A stretch of 64,000 nucleotides of DNA from Prauserella rugosa (GCF_000719975.1 NZ_JOIJ01000004.1:302724-366723), one strand, 5' to 3'. Shown: positions 1 to 8,671, counted from the first letter of the stretch. The notes: generated by a model not told the origin, from the letters alone. Made by a program: numbers and translations.

Positions 1-2
1 GG

Positions 3-1088
3 TGGTCGGATGCCGACGAGAAGGCCGTCGCCGACGCGATGCGGGCGACCGACACACTCGAACTCGCCGACCGTTCCGTCGACGAGCTGTCCGGCGGTCA
101 GCGCCAGCGCGTGTGGATCGCCATGGCGCTTGCGCAACGTACCGACGTGCTGCTCCTGGACGAGCCGACGACGTTCCTCGACGTGACCCACCAGGTCGAG
201 GTGCTCGATCTGCTGGCCGACCTCAACCGCACCGAGGGCACCACGATCGTTGCCGTGCTGCACGATCTGAACCTCGCCGCTCGCTACGCCGACCACCTGG
301 TCGTCCTGTCCGAGGGCAGGCTCGTCGCCGAAGGGGCGCCGCGCTCGGTCGTGACCGAGGACCTGGTGCGCGAGGTCTTCGCGATGCCGTGCCGCGTGAT
401 CGACGACCCGGTGTCGCTGACCCCGCTCGTGGTCCCCATCGGGCGCAATCATGTCGCGAGCGAGAGCCGAACGACCGGCCCCGCGGACGGCGACGTCCCG
501 TCGCCCGCTGAGTCGACCGTCACCTCGGAATCCGAGCTGCGCGAGATCGTCGAGGAACCGGTCGCGGTGATCAGCGACAAGGCCGCGCCCGCGATCGACG
601 CCGAGACACGGCGGTTCCTCGAGGCCTCACCGCTGTTCCTGTTGGCCTCGGGCGCACCGGACGGCACCGTCGAGGTCTCCCCTCGCGGCGACGAGTCCTG
701 CAGTGCGCTGATCCTGGACGAGCAGACGATCGCATTCGCCGACCGGCCAGGCAACCGCCGGGTCGACAGCATGCGCAACATCCTGCGCAATCCGCACGTC
801 GGCATGCTGTTCCTCGTTCCGGGTACCGAGCACACGGTGCGGGTGAACGGTACGGCCGCCATCAGCCGCGACGCCGAGCTGCGGGACCGATTCGCCGTGA
901 AGGGAACGCCGCCGGAACTCGCGATCGTGGTCACCGTGACCGAAGTTTTCGTCCACTGTGGACGCGCGTTCAGTCGGTCGAAGCTGTGGGACACGGCGAC
1001 GTGGCCATCGCCCGAGAGCCTTCCCACCGCCGGAACGCTGCTGAAGGCACACGCGGCACTTCGCGACGCGCGCCGCGCCGAGTCCTGA
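3..1088 (+). CDS. Iron-siderophore-type ABC ATPase fused to a PPOX flavin-binding domain (5' partial)
   Basis: The gene enters from the left edge in an open frame. The first ~145 residues are the C-terminal half of a FecE/FepC-type ABC ATPase: signature LSGGQRQR, Walker B LLLLDEP, and H-loop LHDLNLAARYADH, which is typical of siderophore importers. A Ser/Thr/Glu-rich linker follows. The last ~170 residues look like an FMN-dependent pyridoxamine-5'-phosphate-oxidase-like domain (FLEASPLFLLAS, SPRGD, RVDSMRNILRNPHVG, VNGTA). The frame runs through both parts without a break. The Walker A part lies outside the window. By family, the ATPase drives ferric-siderophore import at the inner face of the membrane. 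A link between the flavin domain and reductive iron release is inference. Confidence is high for the domains and low for the joint function. Confidence 0.88.
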   Translation, partial: WSDADEKAVADAMRATDTLELADRSVDELSGGQRQRVWIAMALAQRTDVLLLDEPTTFLDVTHQVEVLDLLADLNRTEGTTIVAVLHDLNLAARYADHLVVLSEGRLVAEGAPRSVVTEDLVREVFAMPCRVIDDPVSLTPLVVPIGRNHVASESRTTGPADGDVPSPAESTVTSESELREIVEEPVAVISDKAAPAIDAETRRFLEASPLFLLASGAPDGTVEVSPRGDESCSALILDEQTIAFADRPGNRRVDSMRNILRNPHVGMLFLVPGTEHTVRVNGTAAISRDAELRDRFAVKGTPPELAIVVTVTEVFVHCGRAFSRSKLWDTATWPSPESLPTAGTLLKAHAALRDARRAES

Positions 1089-1195
1089 CCCGGCTTACGG
1101 GAACCACGCGGATTGCACCTCATCGCCACAGCACCACGCGAGGCTGGTGTCGTCTGCCCACCCAGGGCCGGCGACACAGAAGAAGGGGTTCATCC

Positions 1196-1528
1196 ATGCT
1201 CAAGAAGACCGCACTGACCGTCGGCGCCGCGGCGCTGCTCGCAGGCTTCACGGGCGGTACGGCCGCCGCCGCGCCCGAGGCCGAATCCTCCGCGGCCGGT
1301 ACGCCCTCGGCCGCAGGGTGCACGGCGCGCTGGCACGGCGAGTTCACCGGCGGCCTGCACCAGCGGGTGCACCTGACCGCAACGGGCTGCGGAGTGACCG
1401 ACGGGGTCATGGCCAGGATGGACCTGAGCAACGGCATGTCGACCGAATGCAAGCCGATGAACGCCGACGGTTACGTGTTCTTCGACGTTCCGTCCTTCGT
1501 GGACGCCACCGCGACGCACTGGTGCTGA
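1196..1528 (+). CDS. Small secreted protein, unknown function
   Basis: 110 aa. The N-terminus is a Sec signal peptide: MLKK, then a hydrophobic AALLAGFTGG core and an AAAA-type cleavage region near residue 26. The mature part is about 80 residues with four cysteines (AGCTAR, TGCGV, TECKP and the final C), suggesting two disulfides in an exported protein. The ATG has an AAGAAGGGG purine stretch upstream and a hairpin follows the stop codon, so it is probably monocistronic. I do not recognise the family. Confidence 0.75.
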   Translation: MLKKTALTVGAAALLAGFTGGTAAAAPEAESSAAGTPSAAGCTARWHGEFTGGLHQRVHLTATGCGVTDGVMARMDLSNGMSTECKPMNADGYVFFDVPSFVDATATHWC

Positions 1529-1535
1529 CACCGTC

Positions 1536-1578
1536 GGATCCGCAGAGCGCGTGCACCGAGCACGTACTCTGCGGATCC
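1536..1578. terminator. Hairpin after the small secreted protein gene
   Basis: Inverted repeat with 19-nt arms, 17 of 19 paired. It begins GGATCCGCAGAG and closes CTCTGCGGATCC around a short loop. It lies 8 nt after the stop at 1528 and before the 3' end of the convergent ABC permease gene, so it could terminate both. There is no T-run, as is common in high-GC actinobacteria. Confidence 0.65.
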
Positions 1579-1624
1579 GGGAATCGCCGGAGACCTCGCG
1601 GCCGCGGCGGCACTCACGCCATGC

Positions 1625-2344
1625 TCAGCGCCGGGGCTCCCAACGGAACATCTTCGCCGCCAGGTTCGCGGCCACGAACACCCACGCGAGGGTCGGCGCG
1701 AGCAGGATCAGCGAGTCCGACAGCGCCGCGCCACCGTTCCAGGCGTTGAGGATGAGCTCGGTGGCCGCACCGCCGGGAAGCAGCCGCTTGACCAGCTCCA
1801 TGTCCTCGGTGCCGGTGATCCCGATCCAGCTCGCCACGACGATGACGCCGATCGCCACGGGCAGCGTCGTGACCTGGGCGTGGTCGGGCGAGTTGGTCAG
1901 ACCCGCCGTCGCCAGTGCGAAGCCGACCAGCATCGCGAGCGTCGCGACGACGGCCACGGCGAGGAGGACGACGTTCGCCGGTCCGCCTGCCACGATGCCG
2001 AAGACGATCAGCACTCCCGCGACCTGCACGGCCGCGAGTGCGGTGACCGGCAGCAGCAGTCCGCCGAGGATGCCGGCGTCGCCGATCGCCGTCGACCGGA
2101 GCCGTTTGAGGAACAGGTTCTGCCTGCGTGAGGCGAGCGTGGTCACCGACGTCGTGTACAGGCCGAAGGCTCCCACGGTGAACACCACGATCGCGGCGAT
2201 GTAGCCGAGGCTGCCGAGGTCGGCGAAGATCTCGTGCCGGTAGATGAAGAACGCGCTGACCGCGATCGGCATGATGAAGCTGGTGACCAGCACCAGACGG
2301 TTACGGAAGAGCTGGACGAGTTCGCCGTAGGCGATGCCGAGCAT
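1625..2344 (-). CDS. ABC-2 type exporter permease
   Basis: 239 aa, with about six hydrophobic segments and no ATPase motifs. It has the ABC-2 pattern: a first segment (LVTSFIMPIAVSAFFIY) after a short cytoplasmic N-terminus, then segments around IAAIVVFTVGAFGLY, LLLPVTALAAVQVAGVLIVF and VVLLAVAVVATLAMLVGFAL. It lies 45 nt downstream of its ATPase in the same transcription unit. The neighbouring divergent histidine kinase/response regulator pair suggests two-component control, as in drug or lipid exporters. The substrate is not deducible. Confidence 0.85.
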   Translation of the reverse strand: MLGIAYGELVQLFRNRLVLVTSFIMPIAVSAFFIYRHEIFADLGSLGYIAAIVVFTVGAFGLYTTSVTTLASRRQNLFLKRLRSTAIGDAGILGGLLLPVTALAAVQVAGVLIVFGIVAGGPANVVLLAVAVVATLAMLVGFALATAGLTNSPDHAQVTTLPVAIGVIVVASWIGITGTEDMELVKRLLPGGAATELILNAWNGGAALSDSLILLAPTLAWVFVAANLAAKMFRWEPRR

Positions 2345-2389
2345 GGAAGTACTCCTCGGTGAGATGGTCTGGACAGGCGTGGGGGGTGC

Positions 2390-3289
2390 TCAGTCGATGG
2401 CGCGGAAGACGTCGTCGAGGCGCGTCGGGCCTGCTTCGAGTCCGATGAGGTCGATGCCGTGGTCCTCGGCCCAACCCAGCAGCGTGTACAGGTCCTTCTG
2501 GATGCGGTGTGTCTCGACCCGGAAGGTTCCGTCGCCCTGCCGCTGCACGTGCAGCGGCAGGGCGGGAACGCCACCGAGCGGACGGGACGGAAGGCCGAAG
2601 CTGATCACCCCGGGCAACGTGCCCGTCAGTTCGGCGACCGTGCCCTCCCGGTGGAACACGCCCTGGTGCATCAGGCCGATCCGGTCGGCGCGCTGCTGCG
2701 CTTCCTCGAGGTAATGGGTGGTGAGCACGACCGTCGTGCCGTGCTCGCGCATCCGGTCGACCGCGTCCCAGAGCTCGTCCCGGGACTGGATGTCCAGACC
2801 GGTGGTCGGCTCGTCGAGCACGATCAGCTCGGGGGTGCCGTACACGGCCGTGGCGAAGTCGAGCCTGCGCTTCTCGCCGCCGGAGAGCTGGGAGACCTTC
2901 GTGCGGGCCTTTCGGCCGAGCCCGACGAGATCGACGACGCGGTCGACGTCGTCCTCCCGCCGGGTCAGCGAACCGATGATGCGCACCGACTCGGCCACCG
3001 TCAGGTCCGGGGAGAACCCGCTTTCCTGCAGCATGATGCCCATGCGCGGCCGCACGGCAGCACGATCGCGCGGGCTGTGGCCGAACACCCGCACGGTGCC
3101 TGATGCGGGTGCGCGATGGCCCTCGATGACCTCGAGCGTCGAGGTCTTGCCTGCACCGTTGGTGCCGAGCAGCGCGTAGAACTCGCCGCGCCGCACCTGG
3201 AAGGTGAGGTTCCGGACCGCGTGGAACTCGCCGTAGACGAGGTTCATACGTTCGACGTCGATGACGGGTGTGTCGCCTGTGGTGTTCAT
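2390..3289 (-). CDS. ABC exporter ATP-binding protein
   Basis: 299 aa from ATG at 3289 (MNTTGDTPV). An in-frame start exists 51 nt upstream, but the ABC fold begins right after this ATG. Walker A is GTNGAGKT, the Q-loop MLQESGF, the signature LSGGEKRR, Walker B LIVLDEP and the H-loop LTTHYLEEA. The ~80-residue tail after the nucleotide-binding domain is typical of CcmA/DrrA-like exporter ATPases. It is the first gene of a two-gene operon with the permease at 1625-2344 and is divergent from the sensor kinase gene, which suggests shared regulation. Confidence 0.9.
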   Translation of the reverse strand: MNTTGDTPVIDVERMNLVYGEFHAVRNLTFQVRRGEFYALLGTNGAGKTSTLEVIEGHRAPASGTVRVFGHSPRDRAAVRPRMGIMLQESGFSPDLTVAESVRIIGSLTRREDDVDRVVDLVGLGRKARTKVSQLSGGEKRRLDFATAVYGTPELIVLDEPTTGLDIQSRDELWDAVDRMREHGTTVVLTTHYLEEAQQRADRIGLMHQGVFHREGTVAELTGTLPGVISFGLPSRPLGGVPALPLHVQRQGDGTFRVETHRIQKDLYTLLGWAEDHGIDLIGLEAGPTRLDDVFRAID

Positions 3290-3373
3290 GGCTCCGAGTC
3301 CACTGCATGTCGCGGCGTGCGGGCAGTGCCGCGGTGTCATGACCTACCCGTGACATTTCCCAGTACGCACCCA

Positions 3374-3386
3374 TGACGTGGCGTCA
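3374..3386. promoter_or_regulatory. Candidate operator between ABC exporter and two-component genes
   Basis: TGACG-TGG-CGTCA inverted repeat in the 162-nt divergent spacer. A further GTCATGAC palindrome lies about 35 nt away. The position suits a response-regulator site controlling both directions. This is weak evidence from symmetry only. Confidence 0.3.
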
Positions 3387-3451
3387 CTGGCGGTGGCGTC
3401 CGCCGCACGAGATGCTGAACCCCAACCCGGCCCTGCGACCGACGAGGACAC

Positions 3452-4654
3452 GTGACGAGTACCGACGACCGCAGTGACGCACAGACCAGGTTGCGCAAGC
3501 TCAACCTCACCGTGTTGATGCCACCGGTCGTGGGCGTCGGCATCCTGCTCATGATCGTCGACACCGAGACGTGGCTCGACCGCATCGTGTGCGGTGTCGG
3601 CGTCGCGGTGGCGGCGTACGCGTTCGTGCGCTGGGCCCACGGCGACATCCTGCGGGTGGCGGTGCCGTGCCTGGCCCTGACGACGGGTGTGTGGCTCTAC
3701 GGCGCAGTGGTCTCCGACGCCCGGACGGCGTTCTTCTCGCTGCTCGTCGTCGGCCCGTTCGTCGCCTCCCGCATGCCCCGGCATCGGGTCGCCGCGACGG
3801 TGCTGCTGGCCCTCGGCGGCGCGGCGATCGGAGCGCTCCGACTGCTGGTGACGACCGAGGACGTGACGGGCACGCTGCTGGCCTACGTGGCCATCCCCGG
3901 AGGACTGCTGGCGCTGGCGACGCTGGCCGAGTTCCCCAACCAGCGGTTCTACGACGTCGTCGACGACCTGGAACGCGCACGCTATCGGGAAGCGGAACTC
4001 GCCGTCGCTGGCGAACGCATGCGCTTCGCCAGCGATCTGCACGACATCCAGGGTCACACGCTGCACGTCGTCAAGTTGAAAGCGGCGCTGGCCCGTAAGC
4101 TCGTTGCCACCGATCCGCAGCGTGCGGAAGCGGAGTTGCAGGAGATTCACGACCTGGTGGGAGAGACGATCACCCGCACGAAGGAGCTCGCCTACGCTCA
4201 GCGGCGGCTGAATCTGACGGCCGAACTGGAGAACGCGAAGAACCTCTTCGAGGCAGCGGGCATCGGGGTCGACGTCGACCGCGGCGAGGAACCCGCCCCC
4301 GCCGTGGGCGAACTACTCGGCCAGGTCCTGCGCGAGACGACCACCAACATCCTGCGGCACGCGCAGGCCGAACGAGTCCGCATCACGCTGTCGGCGGCGG
4401 GGATCACCATCGTCAACGACGGGGCTCAGGACACCCGGCCCGTGCTCAGTGGACTGGCGACCCTCACCGAGCGCATCGCCGACGCCGGCGGCATGCTGAC
4501 GGTGCAGCAGCGGGACGGGCGGTTCGTCACGGCCGCAGAGTTCCCCACCGCACCGGAAGTGGCGGCCACGCCGGAGATCGGCACCTCCGCCGCGGCAGGC
4601 AGCGTCCGAACAGGCAGTCCTGGAACAGGCACCGGTGAGGAGGAACCGGCGTGA
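3452..4654 (+). CDS. Sensor histidine kinase, DesK/NarL-partner type
   Basis: 400 aa, GTG start. About five membrane segments lie in residues 20-165. A HisKA_3 dimerisation region follows with the phosphoacceptor in DLHDIQGH (His197). The HATPase domain has an N-box (RETTTNILRHA) and a reduced G-box region (GLATLTERIADAGG). It should autophosphorylate and pass phosphate to the response regulator at 4651, with which it shares a 4-nt GTGA overlap. The C-terminus is Ala/Gly/Thr-rich and probably disordered. The stimulus is unknown; the divergent ABC exporter is the likely target. Confidence 0.92.
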   Translation: MTSTDDRSDAQTRLRKLNLTVLMPPVVGVGILLMIVDTETWLDRIVCGVGVAVAAYAFVRWAHGDILRVAVPCLALTTGVWLYGAVVSDARTAFFSLLVVGPFVASRMPRHRVAATVLLALGGAAIGALRLLVTTEDVTGTLLAYVAIPGGLLALATLAEFPNQRFYDVVDDLERARYREAELAVAGERMRFASDLHDIQGHTLHVVKLKAALARKLVATDPQRAEAELQEIHDLVGETITRTKELAYAQRRLNLTAELENAKNLFEAAGIGVDVDRGEEPAPAVGELLGQVLRETTTNILRHAQAERVRITLSAAGITIVNDGAQDTRPVLSGLATLTERIADAGGMLTVQQRDGRFVTAAEFPTAPEVAATPEIGTSAAAGSVRTGSPGTGTGEEEPA

Positions 4655-5253
4655 CCACCGTGGTACTGGCCGACGACGAGGCGCTGCTGCGCAAGGCGAT
4701 GGCGGCGCTGTTGCCGTTGGAGGGTGACATCACCGTGCTCACCGAGGCCGACGACGGCGAGTCGGCCGTGCGGGAGACCCTGCGACACCGGCCGGACGTG
4801 CTCGTCATCGACCTCGAGATGCCGGGCATGGACGGGCTGGGCGCGGTCGCGCGGATCCGCGAGGAGCTTGCCGACCAGGTGATCCTCATGCTCACGCGGC
4901 ACGCACGGCCCGGAGTGCTGCGGAAGGCACTCAAGCTGGGCGTGCAGGGATTCGTCAGCAAATCGGCCGAGCCGGCGCACATCGCGTCGGTGATCACGAC
5001 GCTGCACGGCGGCAAGCGGTGGATCGACCCGGACGTCTCCGCGCTCGCCGTGGTGGACGACTGTCCGCTGACCGACCGGGAGATCGACGTGCTGCGGGCC
5101 ACGAGCGAGGGCTACTCGGTGGCCGACATCGCGGCACAGCTGCACCTCGCGGAGGGCACCGTGCGCAACTACCTGTCCACCACGATGCAGAAGACCCAGA
5201 CCCGCACCCGGCACGACGCAGCGCGATACGCACGCAGGCGCGACTGGCTGTGA
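4651..5253 (+). CDS. Response regulator, NarL/LuxR family
   Basis: 200 aa from GTG, overlapping the kinase stop codon. The receiver domain has acidic residues LADDE near the N-terminus, phosphorylatable Asp54 (VIDLEMPGMDG) and a conserved lysine in FVSKSAE. The C-terminal LuxR helix-turn-helix starts at about residue 138 (LTDREIDVLRATSEGYSVAD, recognition helix near EGTVRNYLS). With the upstream kinase it forms a DesKR-like system that probably controls the divergent ABC exporter. Confidence 0.93.
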   Translation: MTTVVLADDEALLRKAMAALLPLEGDITVLTEADDGESAVRETLRHRPDVLVIDLEMPGMDGLGAVARIREELADQVILMLTRHARPGVLRKALKLGVQGFVSKSAEPAHIASVITTLHGGKRWIDPDVSALAVVDDCPLTDREIDVLRATSEGYSVADIAAQLHLAEGTVRNYLSTTMQKTQTRTRHDAARYARRRDWL

Positions 5254-5382
5254 TCCGCCACGTCCGTCACGGAACGGGTGTGACGGAACGGGATTCGCCC
5301 GCGCCCAGGACGGCCCGCCTCGGCGCATCACGGTTCGCGACTCGTCACCACCGGCGCCTGCGCACCACTACAGTCGGGCGGC

Positions 5383-5811
5383 ATGAGTGATCAGTGCGTG
5401 TTCTGCGGCATCGTGGCCGGTACCGCGCCCGCGGTGAAGGTGACCGAGGACGAGACGACCTGCGCCTTCATGGACATCCACCCCGCGTCCGACGGCCATC
5501 TGCTGGTGGTGCCGAAGCGGCACAGCAGGGACCTGCTGGACATCCCCGACGACGACCTGTCGGCGACGGCCCGCACCGCAAAGCGCGTCGCGACGGCCGT
5601 CGTCGACGAACTCGGCGCCGACGGGGTGAACCTGCTGAACTGTTGTGGCGCCGACGCCTGGCAGACGGTCTTCCACTTCCACCTGCACGTGATCCCTCGC
5701 TATGTCGACAAGTCGAAGGACGGTCTGAGCCTGCCGTGGAAGCCGGGGGTTCCCGGCGACCGGCAGCTCCTCGACGACCTCGGCGGCAGGCTCGCCGCTG
5801 CACTGTCCTGA
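5383..5811 (+). CDS. HIT family nucleotide hydrolase/transferase
   Basis: 142 aa. The histidine-triad motif HFHLH (98-102) has the central catalytic histidine, and residues C5-x-x-C8 (CVFC) with downstream histidines suggest the zinc site of HINT-like proteins. Other family marks are FMDIHPASDGHLLVVPK and LLNCCG. It should hydrolyse nucleoside phosphoramidates or dinucleotides in the cytoplasm. It is a single gene with no operon partner. The stop codon lies inside a 15-bp tandem repeat. Confidence 0.93.
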   Translation: MSDQCVFCGIVAGTAPAVKVTEDETTCAFMDIHPASDGHLLVVPKRHSRDLLDIPDDDLSATARTAKRVATAVVDELGADGVNLLNCCGADAWQTVFHFHLHVIPRYVDKSKDGLSLPWKPGVPGDRQLLDDLGGRLAAALS

Positions 5812-5860
5812 GGAGCACTGTCCTGAGGAGCACTGTCCTGACGAGGACTGTCCTGAACCG
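5801..5860 (+). repeat. Four tandem 15-bp units repeating the HIT gene stop codon
   Basis: Units CACTGTCCTGAGGAG at 5801 and 5816, CACTGTCCTGACGAG at 5831 and GACTGTCCTGAACCG at 5846. The unit length is a multiple of three, so each unit puts another in-frame TGA after the gene's own stop. Probably replication slippage; any functional effect is unknown. Confidence 0.9.
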
Positions 5861-5892
5861 CTCCCCCGCGACGGCCGGCTCACCGTCCCAGC

Positions 5893-6381
5893 TCACCGTC
5901 CCGTGACACCGTCGATGAGTTCCCGGACGATGTCCGCGTGGCCGGCATGGCGGCCGGTCTCCTCGATCATGTGCGTGAGAGCCCACCGCACGCTCGGACC
6001 CTGCCGTGTCGCCTGTGGACGGGCAAGGGGCGCCGCGAGGTCGGTGCAGCCGTCGAGCACGGTGTTGGCCTGCGCCACGGTGGCCCGGTACCGCGCCACC
6101 ACGTCGGCCACGGTGTCCTGCGGTGCCGCCGTGAACGTGGCCTGCCAGTCGTCCGGGGGCTGCCCCAGGAATGTCGCCCGTTCGACCCAGGCCAGGTGGT
6201 TGAGCAGTCCCACGAGGTTGGTTCCGGACGGCACGACGGCCGTGCGAGCGGCCGGTTCGGGCGCGCCGTCGACCTTCGCGGCGACCGACGTGCGCAGGTA
6301 ATCGAGGAAGCCGCGCAGCACGTCGGCCTCGGACGAAGCGGTCCGTGGCGGCGGCGTGTCGCGGCGAGTGCGGGGCGACAT
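5893..6381 (-). CDS. DinB-like/DUF664 family protein
   Basis: 162 aa. It has the four-helix DinB-like pattern with spaced histidines that usually bind a divalent metal: LLNHLAWVERATF near residue 62 and THMIEETGRHAGHADIVREL near the C-terminus. Actinobacterial members include mycothiol-dependent enzymes (maleylpyruvate isomerase-like, mycothiol S-transferases) and many of unknown role. No partner gene is evident. Function beyond the fold is not assignable. Confidence 0.85.
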   Translation of the reverse strand: MSPRTRRDTPPPRTASSEADVLRGFLDYLRTSVAAKVDGAPEPAARTAVVPSGTNLVGLLNHLAWVERATFLGQPPDDWQATFTAAPQDTVADVVARYRATVAQANTVLDGCTDLAAPLARPQATRQGPSVRWALTHMIEETGRHAGHADIVRELIDGVTGR

Positions 6382-6478
6382 GGCTCTCCTCAGGCGGGTG
6401 GCGGAACGGGACGACGCAACAGGCCGACAGCAGGACGGGGCAACGGCACGGCGGAGGACGGGGTGATGAGACGTCCCG

Positions 6479-7105
6479 TCATCGCGTGCGGCGCACGATC
6501 AGGACGTGGTCGGTCACCTCGGCGGTCACGCCACCGGGCCCGGTGGCGATCCGGGTCGGGGCGTCGGCGCGTTCGACCGTCCACTGTGCTGGGTCGAGTT
6601 CGAGACCCGCCGCGATCTCCCGCGGGGGCGGGAAATACACGTCGGAATCCCGGTTCCACGACCACGGTGCGGCCGAGCCGTGGTCGACGACGAGCAGCCG
6701 CCCACCCGGTCGCAGGCGGAAGGCGGCCGCCTGCAGCACGGCCGCGCGGTCGAGGTCGAACGGTGTGTGCAAGTAGTGCGCGCTGACCAGGTCGAACCGC
6801 CCACCCGGCACCCCGGTCCGCAGGTCGTGGCGTTCCGCCGTGACGCTCCGGTGCAGGTGGCGGTCGGCGGCGAGCTTGGTGAGCCGTTCGACGGCCACGG
6901 CGGAGATGTCGACCGCGGTCACGTGCCATCCCTGCCGGGCGAGCCAGATCGCGTCGCCGCCGGCGCCGCAGCCGAGGTCCAACGCGTCGCCGGGTTCGAA
7001 TCCCGGGACGATCTCGGTGAGGCGGACGTTCGGCCGCGGCTGGGTGGTCCCGGCGTGCTGGGCGTGGATCTCGTTCCAGAAGGTCGTCTCGTCGGCGGCG
7101 GTCAT
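6479..7105 (-). CDS. Class I SAM-dependent methyltransferase
   Basis: 208 aa from ATG at 7105, where the methyltransferase fold begins (MTAADETTFWNEIHAQ); AGGAG precedes it. Motif I is LDLGCGAGGDAIWLA, motif II VTAVDIS and motif IV FDLVSAHYLHTPFD. It resembles the tellurite-resistance TehB or thiol-methyltransferase-like group. An XRE-cupin regulator is transcribed divergently 120 nt away and may control it. Substrate unknown. Confidence 0.87.
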   Translation of the reverse strand: MTAADETTFWNEIHAQHAGTTQPRPNVRLTEIVPGFEPGDALDLGCGAGGDAIWLARQGWHVTAVDISAVAVERLTKLAADRHLHRSVTAERHDLRTGVPGGRFDLVSAHYLHTPFDLDRAAVLQAAAFRLRPGGRLLVVDHGSAAPWSWNRDSDVYFPPPREIAAGLELDPAQWTVERADAPTRIATGPGGVTAEVTDHVLIVRRTR

Positions 7106-7225
7106 GGGTACTCCTCTCGTCTCCTGCCGACGAGTCTCGGCACGCTCCCACGGGAGAAGCACGGGATCTTGCGGTTTCGGCAAGAATGCGCGGCCGGGTG
7201 CCACGCTGCGCCCTAGGCTTCGGTC

Positions 7226-7807
7226 ATGGACGCCGAGACAGGCGAGGTACTCGAAGCCGTCGGGCCGCGGCTGCGCGCGCTGCGCCGACGTCGTGGGATC
7301 ACCCTGGCCGATCTCGCCGTGCGGACCGGCGTGTCGGAGAGCACGCTGTCGCGCCTGGAGAGCGGACAACGCCGCGCGACCCTGGAACTGCTGCTTCCTC
7401 TGGCTCGTGCCTACGGTGTTCCGCTCGACGACCTCGTGGGCGCGCCGCGTACGGGCGATCCTCGCATCCACTTCACGCCCGTCCACCGGTTCGGCATGAC
7501 GTTCGTTCCGCTCACGCGCAGGCCCGGCGGAGTGCAGGCGTTCAAGATGCTGATCCCCGCGGAGGCCGAACCGCCCGCGCCCGAACCGCAGGTCCACGAA
7601 GGATTCGAGTGGCTGTATGTCCTGAACGGACGGTTGCGGCTGGTGCTCGGCGACCGGGACCTGGTCCTGCCGGCCGGGGAGGTGGCCGAGTTCAGCACGG
7701 CGGCGCCGCACTGGCTCGGCACGGCGGACGGCAGGCCGGTGGAACTGCTCGTCCTGTTCGACCCGGACGGCAGGCGCACGCACGTCCACGCCGACCGCGA
7801 CCGCTGA
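7226..7807 (+). CDS. XRE-family regulator with C-terminal cupin domain
   Basis: 193 aa. The N-terminal helix-turn-helix covers residues ~10-65 (LADLAVRTGVSESTLSRLESG). A cupin_2 barrel covers ~105-185 (HEGFEWLYVLNGRLRLVLGD, then LPAGEVAEFSTAAPHW). Regulators of this type sense a small molecule with the cupin. It is divergent from the methyltransferase at 6479-7105 and tail-to-tail with a LysR gene (3-nt gap). Confidence 0.9.
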   Translation: MDAETGEVLEAVGPRLRALRRRRGITLADLAVRTGVSESTLSRLESGQRRATLELLLPLARAYGVPLDDLVGAPRTGDPRIHFTPVHRFGMTFVPLTRRPGGVQAFKMLIPAEAEPPAPEPQVHEGFEWLYVLNGRLRLVLGDRDLVLPAGEVAEFSTAAPHWLGTADGRPVELLVLFDPDGRRTHVHADRDR

Positions 7808-7810
7808 CGG

Positions 7811-8671
7811 TCAGCGTGTGGACTGCGCCGCCGCGACGGCCGCCTGTACGAACCGGTCCATCAGTCGGTCGCCCGCCGCGGCCAGATGGACGATGTGTAC
7901 CGCACTCGGCGGCGCACCGGTCAGCGGGAGGAACCGCACCGCCCGGTGGCTGGTGCGGCGCTGCGCGACCTCGGGCACGATCCCGATACCCCGGTCCGCC
8001 GCGACGGATTCGAGCCACTCGTCGAAGTTCGCCGTTTCCACGACGTGGCGCGGCCCCTCCCCGGACGGGAACGACCATGGTCCCGTGGTGCCACTGCGGG
8101 TGTTGACCACGAGCGGCCACGACGGCACGTCGGCCCAGTCAAGTTCGTCCCGCTGTGCCAACGGATTGCGTTCCGAGCACAGGGCCACCCGCGTCTCGTC
8201 GTACAGGTACACGGTCTGCGATCCCGCAGGGGCGCGCCGGACCTGACCACGAACCAGCGCGACGTCCACCGCGTGGTGCTGGAGCTCCTCCAGCGGGTCG
8301 TCGCACCGGACAAGCGTGACGGAGGCACCGGTCTCGTCCTCGAACCGGCGCATCGCGTCCTGGGCCCACGGATCGGGGAGCAGCCAACTGAAGCCGAGAC
8401 GGAGGGTGCCGCCCTTGCGCGCCACCGCGAGCCCCTGCGCCAGCTCGCGCATGACGTTCTCGGCGTACGGGAGGAGATCCGCACCGGCCTCGGTGAGCCC
8501 GACCTGCCGGGTGGAGCGGTCGATGAGCCGCACCCCGACGATCCGCTCCAACTGCGCGACCGTGCGGCTGAGTGCGGGCTGGGTGATCCCCAGCTCCTCG
8601 GCGGCACGGCTGAACGACGCCCGCCGCGCCACGGCCAGCAGCGCGCGAACGTGACGTAGCTCTACCTCCAC
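7811..8671 (-). CDS. LysR-family transcriptional regulator
   Basis: 286 aa, GTG start. The N-terminal winged helix-turn-helix is typical (MEVELRHVRALLAVARRASF, SRAAEELGITQPALSRTVAQ). A periplasmic-binding-protein-like effector domain spans ~90-286 (RLGFSW, NEVAQRR region). It is divergent from an MFS transporter gene with a 100-nt spacer carrying a small palindrome, so it probably controls that transporter and the downstream nitronate monooxygenase. Confidence 0.92.
   Translation of the reverse strand: MEVELRHVRALLAVARRASFSRAAEELGITQPALSRTVAQLERIVGVRLIDRSTRQVGLTEAGADLLPYAENVMRELAQGLAVARKGGTLRLGFSWLLPDPWAQDAMRRFEDETGASVTLVRCDDPLEELQHHAVDVALVRGQVRRAPAGSQTVYLYDETRVALCSERNPLAQRDELDWADVPSWPLVVNTRSGTTGPWSFPSGEGPRHVVETANFDEWLESVAADRGIGIVPEVAQRRTSHRAVRFLPLTGAPPSAVHIVHLAAAGDRLMDRFVQAAVAAAQSTR

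Noticed and set aside
6991..7007. CGGGTTCGAATCCCGGG resembles a tRNA T-arm
   Set aside because: It lies inside the methyltransferase coding frame (EIVPGFEPGDAL), and no acceptor, D or anticodon stem surrounds it.
6479..7789. Long open frame extending the methyltransferase upstream to 436 aa
   Set aside because: The extra N-terminus is antisense to the XRE-cupin gene and has low-complexity composition. The methyltransferase fold and ribosome site begin at 7105.
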